Below, piece by piece: positions 51,062 through 60,409 of a DNA stretch of 64,000 bases. Location of the stretch: positions 1-64,000 of the forward strand of contig CAYMUY010000018.1 of the NCBI GenBank assembly GCA_964393825.1, read 5' to 3'. The notes beneath the pieces were generated by a model. That model worked only from the letters and a program-made list of their open reading frames with translations, had not been told where the DNA came from and did not search any database. The stretch is from PFJX01 sp964393825. GTDB taxonomy: Bacteria; Pseudomonadota; Gammaproteobacteria; Burkholderiales; Thiobacillaceae. The position numbers and the translations under genes were made by a program. Every line of letters begins with the position of its first letter. Within the stretch, counting starts at the first letter, position 1.

Positions 51062-52381
51062 CTAGCCTCCAGAGGCCGGCGGCGCGATCTCCGGGATCAC
51101 CCGTTCATGCGGGAATTGCGCGGTGAAGGTGCTGCCCTTGCCGACCGTGCTGTCCACCTTCAGGCGGGCCTGATGCCGTTGTAGGACATGCTTGACGATG
51201 GCCAGCCCGAGACCCGTACCGCCACTGGCGCGTGATCGGCCGCGATCGACCCGGTAGAACCGCTCGGTCAGGCGCGGAATGTGTTTGGCTTCGATGCCTT
51301 CGCCGCTATCCGTCACCGAGAAGGACGCGCCACCATTTTCCGACAGGCGCCACTGGATGCGGATCTGGCCACCTTCGGGGGTATAGCGCACGGCATTGGT
51401 CACCAGGTTGGCCAGGGCGCTATACAGCTCCTGGCCATTGCCGATCAGGCGCGCCTGGCAATCCAGGACCAGCTGGACCCGGTGGCGTCCCTGGCTCAGG
51501 GTTTCCGCCTCGTCGGCGAGACGTCGCGCCAGCCCGGGCAGGTCAACGGTCTCATCGCGCGCGTCCGGCTCGCTCTCCAGTTTCGCCAGGATCAGCAGGT
51601 CATCGACCAGGCGGCGGATGCGGTCGGATTGTTCGCGCATCAGCGGGATGTGCTTGCGAAACTCGCCTGGCTCGGCGTCCGGCATGTCTTCGAAGGCTTC
51701 CAGGAAGCCGAGGATGACGGTGACCGGGGTACGCAATTCATGCGAGACATTGGCGATGAAGTCGCGGCGCATGGCTTCGACACGGGTCAGTTCGGTGATG
51801 TCGCGCGCCACCAGCATCCTTTGCTGGCGCGGCAACGGCACGATCTGCAGGGCCAGCGTCTGATCGCGTGACGAAGGCGATTCGATACTGAGGGTGCGTG
51901 CCAGGTCATCCGCAAGCAACCATTCGGCAAAGCGGGAGTTGCGCAGCAGATAAAGCACGAACTGGCCGAGATCGCGTTGCGGCGAGAGTCCCAGCAGGCG
52001 TTGGGCGGCGTCGTTGAGCCAGACGATACGGTTGCCCTGGTCGAGGATGACGACGCCGTCTGGGAGCGAGCGAGTGGCCTCCAGCATCTGTTCCAGATCC
52101 GCCGCTGTTTTCTCCTGGGCGCCCAGGCGGGCGCGCAGCAACTTTTCCAGGCGGTAGTAGGTGTCACCCCAGACGCCGCTGGAGGAGGGGAGTGGCAGCG
52201 AATCGGGGCGGGAGAGCCAGATGGAGAGGCGGGCAAGCTGGCGCAGGTGGTAGGCCAGATAGAGCCCCGTGCCCAGTGCGAACATCGGCCAGCCACTGCC
52301 GGCGGGCCGGCCGCTGGAGAACAACGCCGCCAGAAAGCCGATGCCCAGGACAATGAACAGGGGACGCCACCAGAATGACAT
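51062..52381 (-). CDS. phoR: Phosphate regulon sensor kinase PhoR
   Basis: Membrane histidine kinase that phosphorylates PhoB at low phosphate. The 439-residue protein has two N-terminal hydrophobic stretches (about 5-45), a PAS domain (RSLPDGVVILDQGNRIVWLN, cut here), HisKA with NVSHELRTPVTVILGFLE and the phospho-His near residue 218, and HATPase with NLVTNAVRYT and GTGLGLAIVKH. Follows phoB by 52 bases. Order phoB-phoR with a PAS domain is the standard arrangement. Confidence 0.94.
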   Translation of the reverse strand: MSFWWRPLFIVLGIGFLAALFSSGRPAGSGWPMFALGTGLYLAYHLRQLARLSIWLSRPDSLPLPSSSGVWGDTYYRLEKLLRARLGAQEKTAADLEQMLEATRSLPDGVVILDQGNRIVWLNDAAQRLLGLSPQRDLGQFVLYLLRNSRFAEWLLADDLARTLSIESPSSRDQTLALQIVPLPRQQRMLVARDITELTRVEAMRRDFIANVSHELRTPVTVILGFLEAFEDMPDAEPGEFRKHIPLMREQSDRIRRLVDDLLILAKLESEPDARDETVDLPGLARRLADEAETLSQGRHRVQLVLDCQARLIGNGQELYSALANLVTNAVRYTPEGGQIRIQWRLSENGGASFSVTDSGEGIEAKHIPRLTERFYRVDRGRSRASGGTGLGLAIVKHVLQRHQARLKVDSTVGKGSTFTAQFPHERVIPEIAPPASGG

Positions 52382-52433
52382 GCGGACTCAAGGACTAGGC
52401 AGGAGTCGTCATTCTAGACCGCCGCATCCGGGG

Positions 52434-53138
52434 TCATCCGAAATTGCTGGAGAGGCGATAGCCGGAGCCTCGCACGGTCTGGACCAGGCGGTCATGCGCG
52501 GTCGGCTCCAGGGCGGAGCGCAGGCGGCGGATGTGGACGTCGACGGTACGCTCCTCGACGAAGACGTGGTCGCCCCAGACCTGGTCGAGCAATTGCGAGC
52601 GTGAGTAGACGCGCTCGGCGTGGGTCATCAGGAAATGCAGCAGTCGGAATTCGGTGGGACCAAGATCGAGGGCGCGCTCGCCGCCGTTCTGGCTGCCGTA
52701 GACCCGATGTGCCAGCGGATCGAGCCTGAGGCCGGCGATTTCCACGGTGTCCTCGGTCATTTGTGGTGCACGTCGCCGCAGCACGGCCTTGATCCGTGCC
52801 ATCAGCTCGCGCGGTGAAAAGGGCTTGGTGATGTAATCGTCGGCACCAGTTTCCAGTCCCAGCACCTTGTCCCGTTCATCGCCCCGCGCGGTGAGCATGA
52901 TGATGGGTACGTCCTTGAGACGGGCATCGGCGCGCACCCGACGCGCCAGGTCGACGCCGGAGGCCCCGGGCAACATCCAGTCGAGCAGGATCAGGTCGGG
53001 CACGCTTTCGCGCATGCGGGCACTGGCCTCCTCGGCATTGGCGGTCAGCGTGACCTCATGGCCATGGTGGCCCAGATTGAACTTGAGCAGTTCCTGGATG
53101 CCGGGTTCGTCTTCGACTACGAGTATGTGGGCGGACAT
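52434..53138 (-). CDS. phoB: Phosphate regulon response regulator PhoB
   Basis: OmpR-family regulator of phosphate starvation genes. The 234-residue protein has receiver motifs VVEDEPG, LILLDWMLPGASG (phospho-Asp), and KPFSPREL, then a winged-helix DNA-binding domain with DLGPTEFRLLHFLM and RTVDVHIRRLRSAL. Standard length. A candidate Pho box lies 38-66 bases upstream of its start, consistent with autoregulation. Confidence 0.95.
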   Translation of the reverse strand: MSAHILVVEDEPGIQELLKFNLGHHGHEVTLTANAEEASARMRESVPDLILLDWMLPGASGVDLARRVRADARLKDVPIIMLTARGDERDKVLGLETGADDYITKPFSPRELMARIKAVLRRRAPQMTEDTVEIAGLRLDPLAHRVYGSQNGGERALDLGPTEFRLLHFLMTHAERVYSRSQLLDQVWGDHVFVEERTVDVHIRRLRSALEPTAHDRLVQTVRGSGYRLSSNFG

Positions 53139-53175
53139 GCGCGCCTCGCTGGGGTGACTGAGTGCGATGGATGGT

Positions 53176-53204
53176 ATGACGGTTACGTGAACCTTTTATG
53201 ACGT
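53176..53204 (-). promoter_or_regulatory. Candidate Pho box upstream of phoB
   Basis: On the reverse strand three 7-mers recur at 11-bp steps: ACGTCAT, GGTTCAC, CCGTCAT, each separated by an A/T-rich tetramer. This is the periodicity and core (consensus CTGTCAT) of PhoB-binding sites. The first and third copies match well, the middle one poorly. The site overlaps the last bases of the oxidoreductase gene. Confidence 0.45.
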
Positions 53205-54122
53205 CGTCAGATCACGCTCGACCGCCCGCGCGGCGACCAGGCCCTGCGCCATCGCGGTCGGCACCGAGGGCTGTGGTGTGTCGGTGATGTCGCCGGCGGC
53301 ATAGAGGCCGGGAACGCCGCAGCGCTGCCAGGCATCGACATTCAGGTAGCCTTTCTCCGTGGTGGCCGGGCGGATATCCGGTTCGAAACGCGTGAGCACA
53401 TCGGTGTTGGGAACATAGCCATACATCACCAGCAACCAGTCGAACAGGCGCTGCTCGTGCGGCCAGCGCGCGGCCACCCGGTCGTTCTCATGGGTCAGGA
53501 TGGGCAGGGCGCAATGGTCGCGCAAGGCAATGTCGCCACGGGCGCGACAGGTGGCGATGAATGGCCGCCGCGCGGAGAAGTCGGCACGGGTGCAGACCAC
53601 GGCGCGATTGCCGCGCTCGGCGAGAAACAAGGCATGGTCGAGGGCATTGTCGCCGCCACCGAGTATCAGCACGTCGGTGTCGCGGATGTCGTCGCGGATG
53701 CTGTTGGAGAGGGGGCCGATGATGGCGCGCGGACATTCGGCGGCAAAGCGTTCCAGCGCTGGCGTGGCGCGTGGGCGGGTACCGGTGGCGATCACGATCG
53801 CCTGTGCCACCAACTCCCGCGTGCCGTCACCTTCGCGCAGGGAGAGGTGGAAAGCGTCGTCGATGCGGCGTACGTGCGTGAGTTCCGCGCGGTAATGGGT
53901 GGGGACGGCCAGGTCGCGGTAGTGCGCCGCCAGACGCCGGGTCATGGCTTCCCCGGTCTCGCCGGGAAACCCGAGCATCCACAGGTTGGGGTGGAAGTTG
54001 CTGCGCTGGGCGCCTCCGAGGTGGTCGCCGCGCTCGATTACCACCGGTCGCAGGCCGAAGGAGAGGCAGGCATTGGCGCAGGACATGCCGGCGGGGCCGG
54101 CGCCGAGAATGGCGACGATCAT
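53196..54122 (-). CDS. FAD-dependent pyridine-nucleotide oxidoreductase
   Basis: A 308-residue thioredoxin-reductase-like flavoprotein. It has the FAD motif ILGAGPAGMSCANA, a second dinucleotide site LILGGGDNALDHALFLAERG, and the closing GLYAAGDITDTPQPSVPTAMAQG. The CxxC of thioredoxin reductase is absent, so it more resembles ferredoxin/flavodoxin-NADP reductase-like members of the family. Substrate or electron partner unknown. Upstream of phoB on the same strand; divergent from the methyltransferase gene. Confidence 0.85.
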   Translation of the reverse strand: MIVAILGAGPAGMSCANACLSFGLRPVVIERGDHLGGAQRSNFHPNLWMLGFPGETGEAMTRRLAAHYRDLAVPTHYRAELTHVRRIDDAFHLSLREGDGTRELVAQAIVIATGTRPRATPALERFAAECPRAIIGPLSNSIRDDIRDTDVLILGGGDNALDHALFLAERGNRAVVCTRADFSARRPFIATCRARGDIALRDHCALPILTHENDRVAARWPHEQRLFDWLLVMYGYVPNTDVLTRFEPDIRPATTEKGYLNVDAWQRCGVPGLYAAGDITDTPQPSVPTAMAQGLVAARAVERDLTTS

Positions 54123-54172
54123 GGGGTTGGGCGGGTTGCCGTTATCATCGCCGCAAAACTAGCACAGCCGCC

Positions 54173-55318
54173 ATGACCTCACTACCCAAACCCACCCCCG
54201 AAGCCCTCGCCCACAGTGCCCGACTGATCGAATTGATCCGCGCGCGGATCGATGAATCCGGTGGCTGGCTGTCCTTCGCGCAATACATGGAATTTGCCCT
54301 CTATGCCCCGGGCCTCGGTTACTACGCCAGTGGCGCGGCGAAACTGGGCGCGGCGGGGGATTTCGTCACGGCGCCGGAAATGACGCCCCTGTTCGGACGC
54401 ACGCTGGCAAGGCAACTTGCCGGCGTCCTCGCCGAAACCGGTGGCGACATCCTCGAACTCGGCGCCGGCAGCGGTCGCCTGGCGCTCGATCTGTTGCGCG
54501 AACTGGAAGTACAGGAGAGCTTGCCGCGGCGTTATCTGATCCTGGAGGTCAGCCCCGACCTGCGCGCGCGGCAGCAGGCCTTGCTGAAAGAAGAGGCGCC
54601 CGCGCTGTTGTCCAGGGTGGTCTGGCTGGATGCCCTGCCCGACACGCTGAGCGGCGTGGTGCTGGGGAATGAGGTGCTCGACGCGCTGCCGGTGCGTCTG
54701 CTCTATCGCGCCGCGACGGGCGAGTTCGAGCGCGGCGTGGTCTGGCACGATGGGCTGGCCTGGGGCGACCGGCCACTGGTCGAGGAACCGTGGCGGGCCT
54801 GGACGGCCGCCCTGCCGGAGACCGACGGCTATCTCACGGAAATCTGTCCCGCCGCCAGCGCCCTGGTCGCCAGCCTCGGCGAGCGTCTGCGGCACGGCAT
54901 GCTGCTGTTCCTGGACTATGGCTTTCCCGCCGCCGAGTATTACCACCCGCAACGCCACATGGGCACGCTGAAAGTGCACTACCGCCACCACAGCCTGGAT
55001 GATCCCTTCCATCTGCCCGGCTTGTCCGACATCACCGCGCACGTCGATTTCAGCGCCGTGGCAAGCGCGGCCACGAGCGCGGGGCTGGACCTGCTCGGCT
55101 ATACCAGCCAGGGCAATTTCCTGCTCAACGGCGGCCTGCTCGACCTGCTGGGCGAAATGCAGCCGGGCAGTCGGGATTACCTGAACGCTGCCGCCGCCCT
55201 GCAAAGGCTGGTGCAGCCCACGGAAATGGGCGAGTTGTTCAAGGCGATCGCCCTCGGCCGCGGCCTGCGGGCGGTTCCCGGCGGCTTTGGCCGGGGCGAT
55301 CGGCGCGGCGCCTTGTAA
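54173..55318 (+). CDS. SAM-dependent methyltransferase, MidA/NDUFAF7 family
   Basis: A 381-residue class I methyltransferase. It has SFAQYMEFALYAPGLGYYAS, FVTAPEMTPLFGRTLARQL, ILELGAGSGRLALDLL (SAM-binding glycine loop), GNEVLDALPVRLL and FLDYGFPAAEYYHPQR. In mitochondria relatives methylate a complex I subunit; the bacterial role is not established. Convergent with trxA. Confidence 0.85.
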   Translation: MTSLPKPTPEALAHSARLIELIRARIDESGGWLSFAQYMEFALYAPGLGYYASGAAKLGAAGDFVTAPEMTPLFGRTLARQLAGVLAETGGDILELGAGSGRLALDLLRELEVQESLPRRYLILEVSPDLRARQQALLKEEAPALLSRVVWLDALPDTLSGVVLGNEVLDALPVRLLYRAATGEFERGVVWHDGLAWGDRPLVEEPWRAWTAALPETDGYLTEICPAASALVASLGERLRHGMLLFLDYGFPAAEYYHPQRHMGTLKVHYRHHSLDDPFHLPGLSDITAHVDFSAVASAATSAGLDLLGYTSQGNFLLNGGLLDLLGEMQPGSRDYLNAAAALQRLVQPTEMGELFKAIALGRGLRAVPGGFGRGDRRGAL

Positions 55319-55332
55319 CGCCGCGCGGGGCT

Positions 55333-55701
55333 TCAGCCCTTCTGGCCTTCCGCCGCGATTTCCGCGTGCACCTGGGCCATGTCGACCTCGCTGGCGCGGG
55401 CGATCAGGTCGTCGAGCTGGCTGCCCTGCATCGCGCCCGGCTGCGAGTAGATGATGACCTTCTCGCGGAAGATCATCAGCGTGGGGATGGAACGGATCTG
55501 GAAATGCCCGGCCAATCCCTGTTCGTCCTGGGTGTTCACCTTGGCGAAAGTGATGTTCGGGTATTTGTCCGAAGCGGCGTCGTAGACCGGGGCGAAACCC
55601 TGGCAGGGGCCGCACCAGGGGGCCCAGAAGTCGATGATGACGAAATCGTTGTTGAGGATGGTTTCCTCGAAGTTCTGCTCGTTGAGCTCAAGTACGGCCA
55701 T
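55333..55701 (-). CDS. trxA: Thioredoxin
   Basis: A 122-residue cytoplasmic thioredoxin with WAPWCGPCQ (Cys30, Cys33), IRSIPTLMIF (cis-Pro), and a C-terminal extension rather longer than E. coli TrxA (about 108 residues), adding acidic helical residues DMAQVHAEIAAEGQKG. It lies between convergent midA-like and rsuA genes. A secondary thioredoxin rather than the main one is possible. Confidence 0.9.
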   Translation of the reverse strand: MAVLELNEQNFEETILNNDFVIIDFWAPWCGPCQGFAPVYDAASDKYPNITFAKVNTQDEQGLAGHFQIRSIPTLMIFREKVIIYSQPGAMQGSQLDDLIARASEVDMAQVHAEIAAEGQKG

Positions 55702-55770
55702 GGCTAACCCCTGCGTGAGTAAGACAAAAAAAATCCGGCGCGTGGCCGGTCAAGGCAATGGTACAGCGGC

Positions 55771-56478
55771 TTAGGCCGCTTCCGCCAGCCGTGCCAGGTC
55801 GTCGGCCTCGAGATGGCGCCATTGTCCAGGCGCCAGGTCGGCCGGTAGCGCATAGCCGCCGATACGGGTGCGTTGCAGGGCTTCCACCCGGTTGCCGGCG
55901 GCGGCGAGCATGCGTTTGACCTGATGGTATTTCCCTTCGGCGATGTCCAGGTCGATCACCTTGTCGTCGATCCGGGCGCAGCCACGCGCCGCGATCGGCG
56001 CCGGTTCGTCGCGCAACTGCACGCCGGCGAGCAGGGCGGCGACCTGTTCATCGCTGACCACATGCTTGCAGATCACCCGGTAGCGTTTGCCGATTTCCTT
56101 TTTTGGCGAGGTATAGCGGTGGATGAAGGCGCCGTCATCGGACAACAGCAACAGCCCGCTGCTGTCCTGGTCGAGCCGGCCCACCGGCTGCACGCCGCGA
56201 ACCGCGAAGGGTATGGGCAGCAGGCTGAAGACGCTGGGATGATGCTGCGCCTGGCGCGAACATTCGAAGCCCGCCGGCTTGTGCAGGGCCAGGTAGACCT
56301 TTTCGCGATATGGCCAGTACTCGCCGTCGATGGTCAGGGTCAGGGAGGCCGTATCGCACTCGGTTTCCGGGTTCTCGATCAGGATACCGTTGGCTTTGAC
56401 CTGCCCGGCCTCGATCAACGCGCGGCAGGCGCGGCGTACGCCAAAGCCCTGGGACTGCAGGATGCGGAGAAGTTGCAT
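55771..56478 (-). CDS. rsuA: 16S rRNA pseudouridine(516) synthase RsuA
   Basis: Isomerises U516 of 16S rRNA. The 235-residue protein has an N-terminal S4-like RNA-binding domain (MQLLRILQSQGFGVRRACR), GRLDQDSSGLLLLSDDG with the catalytic Asp, and KRYRVICKH plus EGKYHQVKRMLAA. ATG 56478 aligns with E. coli RsuA MRLDKF; an ATG 12 bases earlier is an alternative. Divergent from ppk2. Confidence 0.9.
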   Translation of the reverse strand: MQLLRILQSQGFGVRRACRALIEAGQVKANGILIENPETECDTASLTLTIDGEYWPYREKVYLALHKPAGFECSRQAQHHPSVFSLLPIPFAVRGVQPVGRLDQDSSGLLLLSDDGAFIHRYTSPKKEIGKRYRVICKHVVSDEQVAALLAGVQLRDEPAPIAARGCARIDDKVIDLDIAEGKYHQVKRMLAAAGNRVEALQRTRIGGYALPADLAPGQWRHLEADDLARLAEAA

Positions 56479-56610
56479 GGGTAGGGCCATAAAGTGGATA
56501 AATGAGTAAAGTGGGAGTCTACGGATTCAAGGGCCGAGGGATAAGAACATTCCATCACGCGGCAGGTATAGGAAGCGGAAAATTCTGTATTTTTTTGCCC
56601 GGAGAAAACC

Positions 56611-57672
56611 ATGGCCGACACCAAATCCAGCATGACGCGCAGTCCGTCCAGTCCCCGCCGCCGCAAGGCGACCGCGGTAGCCGCCGCCCTTCCGGTCGAG
56701 ACGTTGCTTGAGGCGACAGCCACGGTCGACACCGGTTCGGACGCCACCAGCAAGCCGGTGGCGGACCCCAATCCCGCCGCCGCGGCGGAAATCGAGGCGG
56801 TCAGCCATGGCCCCGCCGCGATGTCGGTGGCGCACGCGCCGCACGGGACCAACGAGGAGAGCGATTACGCGCCGCTGCCGGCGAGCTACCCGTACCGCAC
56901 CCGCATGCGGCGCGCCGACTACGAGGCGCAGAAGGAGAAGTTGCAGATCGAACTGCTCAAGGTGCAGAACTGGGTGCGCGAGAGCGGCCAGAAGATCGTG
57001 ATCCTGTTCGAGGGCCGCGACGCCGCCGGCAAGGGTGGCACCATCAAGCGTTACATGGAACACCTGAATCCGCGCGGCGCCCGCGTGGTGGCGCTGGACA
57101 AACCCTCGGATCGCGAGCGCGGCCAGTGGTTCTTCCAGCGCTACATCCAGCACCTGCCGACGGCGGGTGAAATGGTCTTCTTCGACCGCTCCTGGTACAA
57201 CCGCGCCGGCGTCGAACGGGTGATGGGTTTTTGCTCCCCGCATGAGTATCTGGAATTCATGCGCCAGACGCCGCAAATGGAACGCATGCTGGTGAACAGC
57301 GGTGTGCTGCTCTTCAAGTACTGGTTCTCGGTCAGCCGCGAGGAGCAGCTGCGCCGCTTCATCTCACGCCGCGACGACCCGCTCAAGCACTGGAAGCTGT
57401 CGCCGATCGACATCAAGTCGCTGGACATGTGGGATGAATACACCGAGGCCAAGAACGCCATGTTCTTCCACACCGATACCGCCGATGCGCCCTGGTCGGT
57501 GATCAAGTCGGACGACAAGAAGCGCGCCCGCCTGAACTGCATGCGCCATTTCCTGCACAGCCTGCCTTATCCCGACAAGGACCTGCATGTTGCCCATGCG
57601 CCCGATCCCTTGTTGGTGGGGGCCGGTTCCGAGGTGCTGGCCAACGAGGAAACCAAAATCACGCGGTTCTGA
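56611..57672 (+). CDS. ppk2: Polyphosphate kinase 2
   Basis: Transfers phosphate between polyphosphate and nucleoside diphosphates, usually favouring nucleotide formation. The 353-residue protein has Walker A GRDAAGKGGTIKR (about residues 137-149), FDRSWYNRAGVERVMGF (Walker B and lid), and FRHFL-type C-terminal CMRHFLHSLPYPDK. An about 85-residue N-terminal stretch rich in Ala, Pro, Thr and Ser precedes the core and looks disordered. GGAG lies 8 bases before ATG 56611. The single-domain class I architecture is inferred. Confidence 0.93.
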   Translation: MADTKSSMTRSPSSPRRRKATAVAAALPVETLLEATATVDTGSDATSKPVADPNPAAAAEIEAVSHGPAAMSVAHAPHGTNEESDYAPLPASYPYRTRMRRADYEAQKEKLQIELLKVQNWVRESGQKIVILFEGRDAAGKGGTIKRYMEHLNPRGARVVALDKPSDRERGQWFFQRYIQHLPTAGEMVFFDRSWYNRAGVERVMGFCSPHEYLEFMRQTPQMERMLVNSGVLLFKYWFSVSREEQLRRFISRRDDPLKHWKLSPIDIKSLDMWDEYTEAKNAMFFHTDTADAPWSVIKSDDKKRARLNCMRHFLHSLPYPDKDLHVAHAPDPLLVGAGSEVLANEETKITRF

Positions 57673-57695
57673 GGGATCGACCGCGCATCGCCAGC

Positions 57696-59621
57696 TCAGG
57701 AGCCTGCCAGCAGGTGCGAAAGGAAAGCGCGCAACTTGGCCGGCTTCAGCGGTTTGTGCAGGATCGCCAGACCGGAGGCAGCGATGGCGCGGATGGTTTC
57801 CGGCGCGGTGTCGCCGGTAATCAGTGCGGCGGGGATGTCCTCCCCGAAGGTACGGCGCAGCAGGCGAACCGCGTCGATGCCGGTGAGACCGCCGCTGAGC
57901 CGATGGTCACAGAGAATCAGATCGGGTGGCCGACCGAGTTCGCGCAGTTCATCGCGGACCACCTCGACATCGGTGCCCGCCGCGATGTCCATGCCCCATT
58001 GTTCCACCACATGCATCATCGCTTCCAGGATCTGTTCGTCGTCATCGATGACGGCGACCAGGGTCCCCGCGAGGGGCAGACCGAAGCCGACCGGCTCCAC
58101 GGCCACGGGCTGAAGTGACGGCTGGCAACGCGCCACATGAAAGCGGAAACAGGAGCCATGGCCGCGAGTCGATGCCACCTCGACGCCGCTGCCGAGCAGT
58201 CGCGCCAGGCGAGCGACGATGGCCAGGCCCAGGCCCAGGCCCTTGTCGCGATGACGTTCCGGGTTTTCCAGCTGGAAATATTCTTCGAAGATGCGTTCGC
58301 GGAATGCCGCCGGAATGCCGCGCCCGCTGTCACGGACTTCGAAACGCAGGCCATCGCCGTCGCGGCGCAGCCCCACCACCACGCCGCCGTGGTCGGTATA
58401 GCGCAAGGCGTTGCTGACCAGGTTGTTGAGTATCCGCTCCAGCAGGATCGGGTCGCTATGCAGCCAGCAGGCGCTGGGTTGAATGCCCAGACGCAGACCC
58501 TTGTCTCGCGCCTGCGGGGCGAACTGACGCGCCAGATTGTCCAGCAGGCGTTGCGCGGGAAAGCATTCCAGATGGGCGGTCACCACACCGGCATCGAGTT
58601 TCGAGATATCGAGCAGCGCGTTGAGCAGACCCTCCAGTGCGCTGGCCGAATCATCGATATGTTCCACCAGGCGCCGGGCTTCGCCTTCCTGGGTGCGTTC
58701 GCGCAGGGCGGCGATCAACAGGGTGAGTGCATGCAGCGGCTGGCGCAGGTCGTGACTGGCCGACGCAAGAAAGCGCGATTTCGCCTGCACGGCGGCTTCC
58801 GCGGACTCTTTCTGCGCGATCAGTTCACAGGTGGCCGCGCGGATGCGTGTTTCCAGGTCGCGCTGGTTTTCTTCCAGCGCCGCGGCCATGCGATTGACGC
58901 CATTCTCCAGCACGCCCAGTTCGCCTTTCGACGATTGCGGCACGCGCATGATCAGATTGCCATCAGCCAGTTGCGCCACGGTCCGGGTGATCTCGTGCAG
59001 AGGCCGGCTCAGTCGTATCGACAACCGCCAGGCCAGCGCCAGGGCCAGCAACAGTGACAGGCCGGCCATGCCGAGCACGGCCTGGAAGATCCGCTGCCGT
59101 GTCTCCCGCACCGACTCCCGCCCGAATACGGCCAGCATCACCGCGTGGCGCCCGCTATTGCGCTCGATCTCGAGATAGGGGTCCTGCCCGGTGGAACCGG
59201 GCAGGCCGATCCGTTGGCTGAAATACAGGTCTTGGCCATCACGCGAGGTCTCGCCGGGTGGCCATTCGCCGAGATCGGGCAGTCGGTTGGTCTGGCCACT
59301 GACCAGCAACCATTGCCCGTCCTCGGCGATGCCGACGGCGATGGCCCGCCGCGCGGCTCGTTCGAAATCCAGGAGACGTTTCACATAGGGCAGATTGCCC
59401 GAGAACAGGTCGAAGGCGACCGCTTCCGCCAGCTGCCTGGTCATGTCCTGACCTTGTCGCCGCAATTGTGACTCGGCATCGGCGATGCCGCGTTGGGTGA
59501 AATAGCCGGCAAACAGGCCAACCGCCAGCAGCATGGGCAACAACGCCAGAAGCAGTAGGCGAAATCGCAGGCTCTGACGATAACCGCCCGCCGGGCTTGC
59601 GGTGGGCGTGCCCGCTGCCAT
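57696..59621 (-). CDS. Hybrid sensor histidine kinase with receiver domain
   Basis: A 641-residue membrane kinase. Transmembrane helices near residues 18-40 and 177-197 enclose a periplasmic domain; then HAMP (AWRLSIRLSRPLHEI), HisKA with ASHDLRQPLHALTLLI, HATPase with NLVSNALRYTDHGG and GLGLGLAIVARL, and a C-terminal receiver with IDDDEQILEAMM and LILCDHRLSGG (phospho-Asp) and HKPLKPAKL. It sits 5 bases downstream of a LuxR-type regulator on the same strand, so the pair is a two-component system. Signal unknown. Confidence 0.92.
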   Translation of the reverse strand: MAAGTPTASPAGGYRQSLRFRLLLLALLPMLLAVGLFAGYFTQRGIADAESQLRRQGQDMTRQLAEAVAFDLFSGNLPYVKRLLDFERAARRAIAVGIAEDGQWLLVSGQTNRLPDLGEWPPGETSRDGQDLYFSQRIGLPGSTGQDPYLEIERNSGRHAVMLAVFGRESVRETRQRIFQAVLGMAGLSLLLALALAWRLSIRLSRPLHEITRTVAQLADGNLIMRVPQSSKGELGVLENGVNRMAAALEENQRDLETRIRAATCELIAQKESAEAAVQAKSRFLASASHDLRQPLHALTLLIAALRERTQEGEARRLVEHIDDSASALEGLLNALLDISKLDAGVVTAHLECFPAQRLLDNLARQFAPQARDKGLRLGIQPSACWLHSDPILLERILNNLVSNALRYTDHGGVVVGLRRDGDGLRFEVRDSGRGIPAAFRERIFEEYFQLENPERHRDKGLGLGLAIVARLARLLGSGVEVASTRGHGSCFRFHVARCQPSLQPVAVEPVGFGLPLAGTLVAVIDDDEQILEAMMHVVEQWGMDIAAGTDVEVVRDELRELGRPPDLILCDHRLSGGLTGIDAVRLLRRTFGEDIPAALITGDTAPETIRAIAASGLAILHKPLKPAKLRAFLSHLLAGS

Positions 59622-59626
59622 GCGAA

Positions 59627-60253
59627 TCAGGCCAGCTCGTTGAGACCCATCTTCTGGGCGATCAGCACGGCCTCGGTACGGTTGTTGACCTTGAGGATGC
59701 GGAAGATGGCGGCCAGGTGGATCTTGACCGTGCCCTCGGTGACTTCAAGCTCATTGGCGATCTGCTTGTTGCTCTGTCCCTTGACCAGTTCACGCAACAC
59801 TTCCAGCTGGCGCGAGGTCAACGGGGTGGAGCGCAGGGTGTCGTGCTCGATGTGGTGGCGTTCGAGCAGGCTGGGCGGAACATAGACGCCCCCGGCCAGC
59901 ACCAGGCGCAGCGCACCCAGGATCACCTCGCTGGGCGAGGACTTGGTGACATAGCCCAGCGCTCCGGCGGCAAGGAGGCGATGGATGTCCTCGGCCTGTT
60001 CCGAGGCGGAGAGCACCACCAGCGGCGTCCCGGGAAAACCGGAGCGGAATCCGATCACGCCATCGACACCGGACATGCCGGGCATGTAGAGGTCGATCAG
60101 GGCCAGATCGACCTCCCCGACCTGGCGCATGGCGGCGAACGCGGAGGGATAGTCGATCGCCTCGATCAGCTCCAGATCGGGGTCGAGCTTGTGCAGCACG
60201 GGCTTCACCCCTTCACGGAACAGGGGATGGTCATCCGCCAGCAGTACTTTCAC
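59627..60253 (-). CDS. LuxR/NarL-family response regulator
   Basis: A 208-residue regulator with receiver motifs LLADDHPLFREG, LALIDLYMPGMSG (phospho-Asp), VVLSASEQ and YVTKSSP, and a C-terminal LuxR helix-turn-helix LTSRQLEVLRELVKGQSNKQIANEL followed by TVKIHLAAIFRIL, abbreviated. Starts at GTG 60253 behind AAGGAGG with 7-nt spacing, an unusual start codon but a strong ribosome site. Cognate regulator of the hybrid kinase. Confidence 0.92.
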   Translation of the reverse strand: MKVLLADDHPLFREGVKPVLHKLDPDLELIEAIDYPSAFAAMRQVGEVDLALIDLYMPGMSGVDGVIGFRSGFPGTPLVVLSASEQAEDIHRLLAAGALGYVTKSSPSEVILGALRLVLAGGVYVPPSLLERHHIEHDTLRSTPLTSRQLEVLRELVKGQSNKQIANELEVTEGTVKIHLAAIFRILKVNNRTEAVLIAQKMGLNELA

Positions 60254-60268
60254 GACGTTGCCTCCTTA

Positions 60269-60356
60269 TTACTAAATGTCTAGTAGACCTTTACTAATGG
60301 TAGATACCACTGATGCATTCGTCACTATTACTATCCGTTTGCAGCATGAACTGCAA
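60269..60356. promoter_or_regulatory. AT-rich control region with repeated and palindromic motifs upstream of the LuxR-type regulator
   Basis: In a 257-base intergenic stretch (60254-60510), TTACTAA occurs twice at 22-bp spacing (from 60269 and near 60291), a palindrome TCTAGTAGA lies between them, and TTGCAG (60339-60344) pairs with CTGCAA (60351-60356) around CATGAA. These fit operator-like sites, possibly for the adjacent regulator. The composition is AT-rich against the GC-rich surroundings. The remainder holds only the terminator at 60410-60449. Confidence 0.35.
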
Positions 60357-60409
60357 TACCCGAACACCTGGGGTGGTTGGGGAGGGAACAAGTAACGTAT
60401 CGTTCTTGG

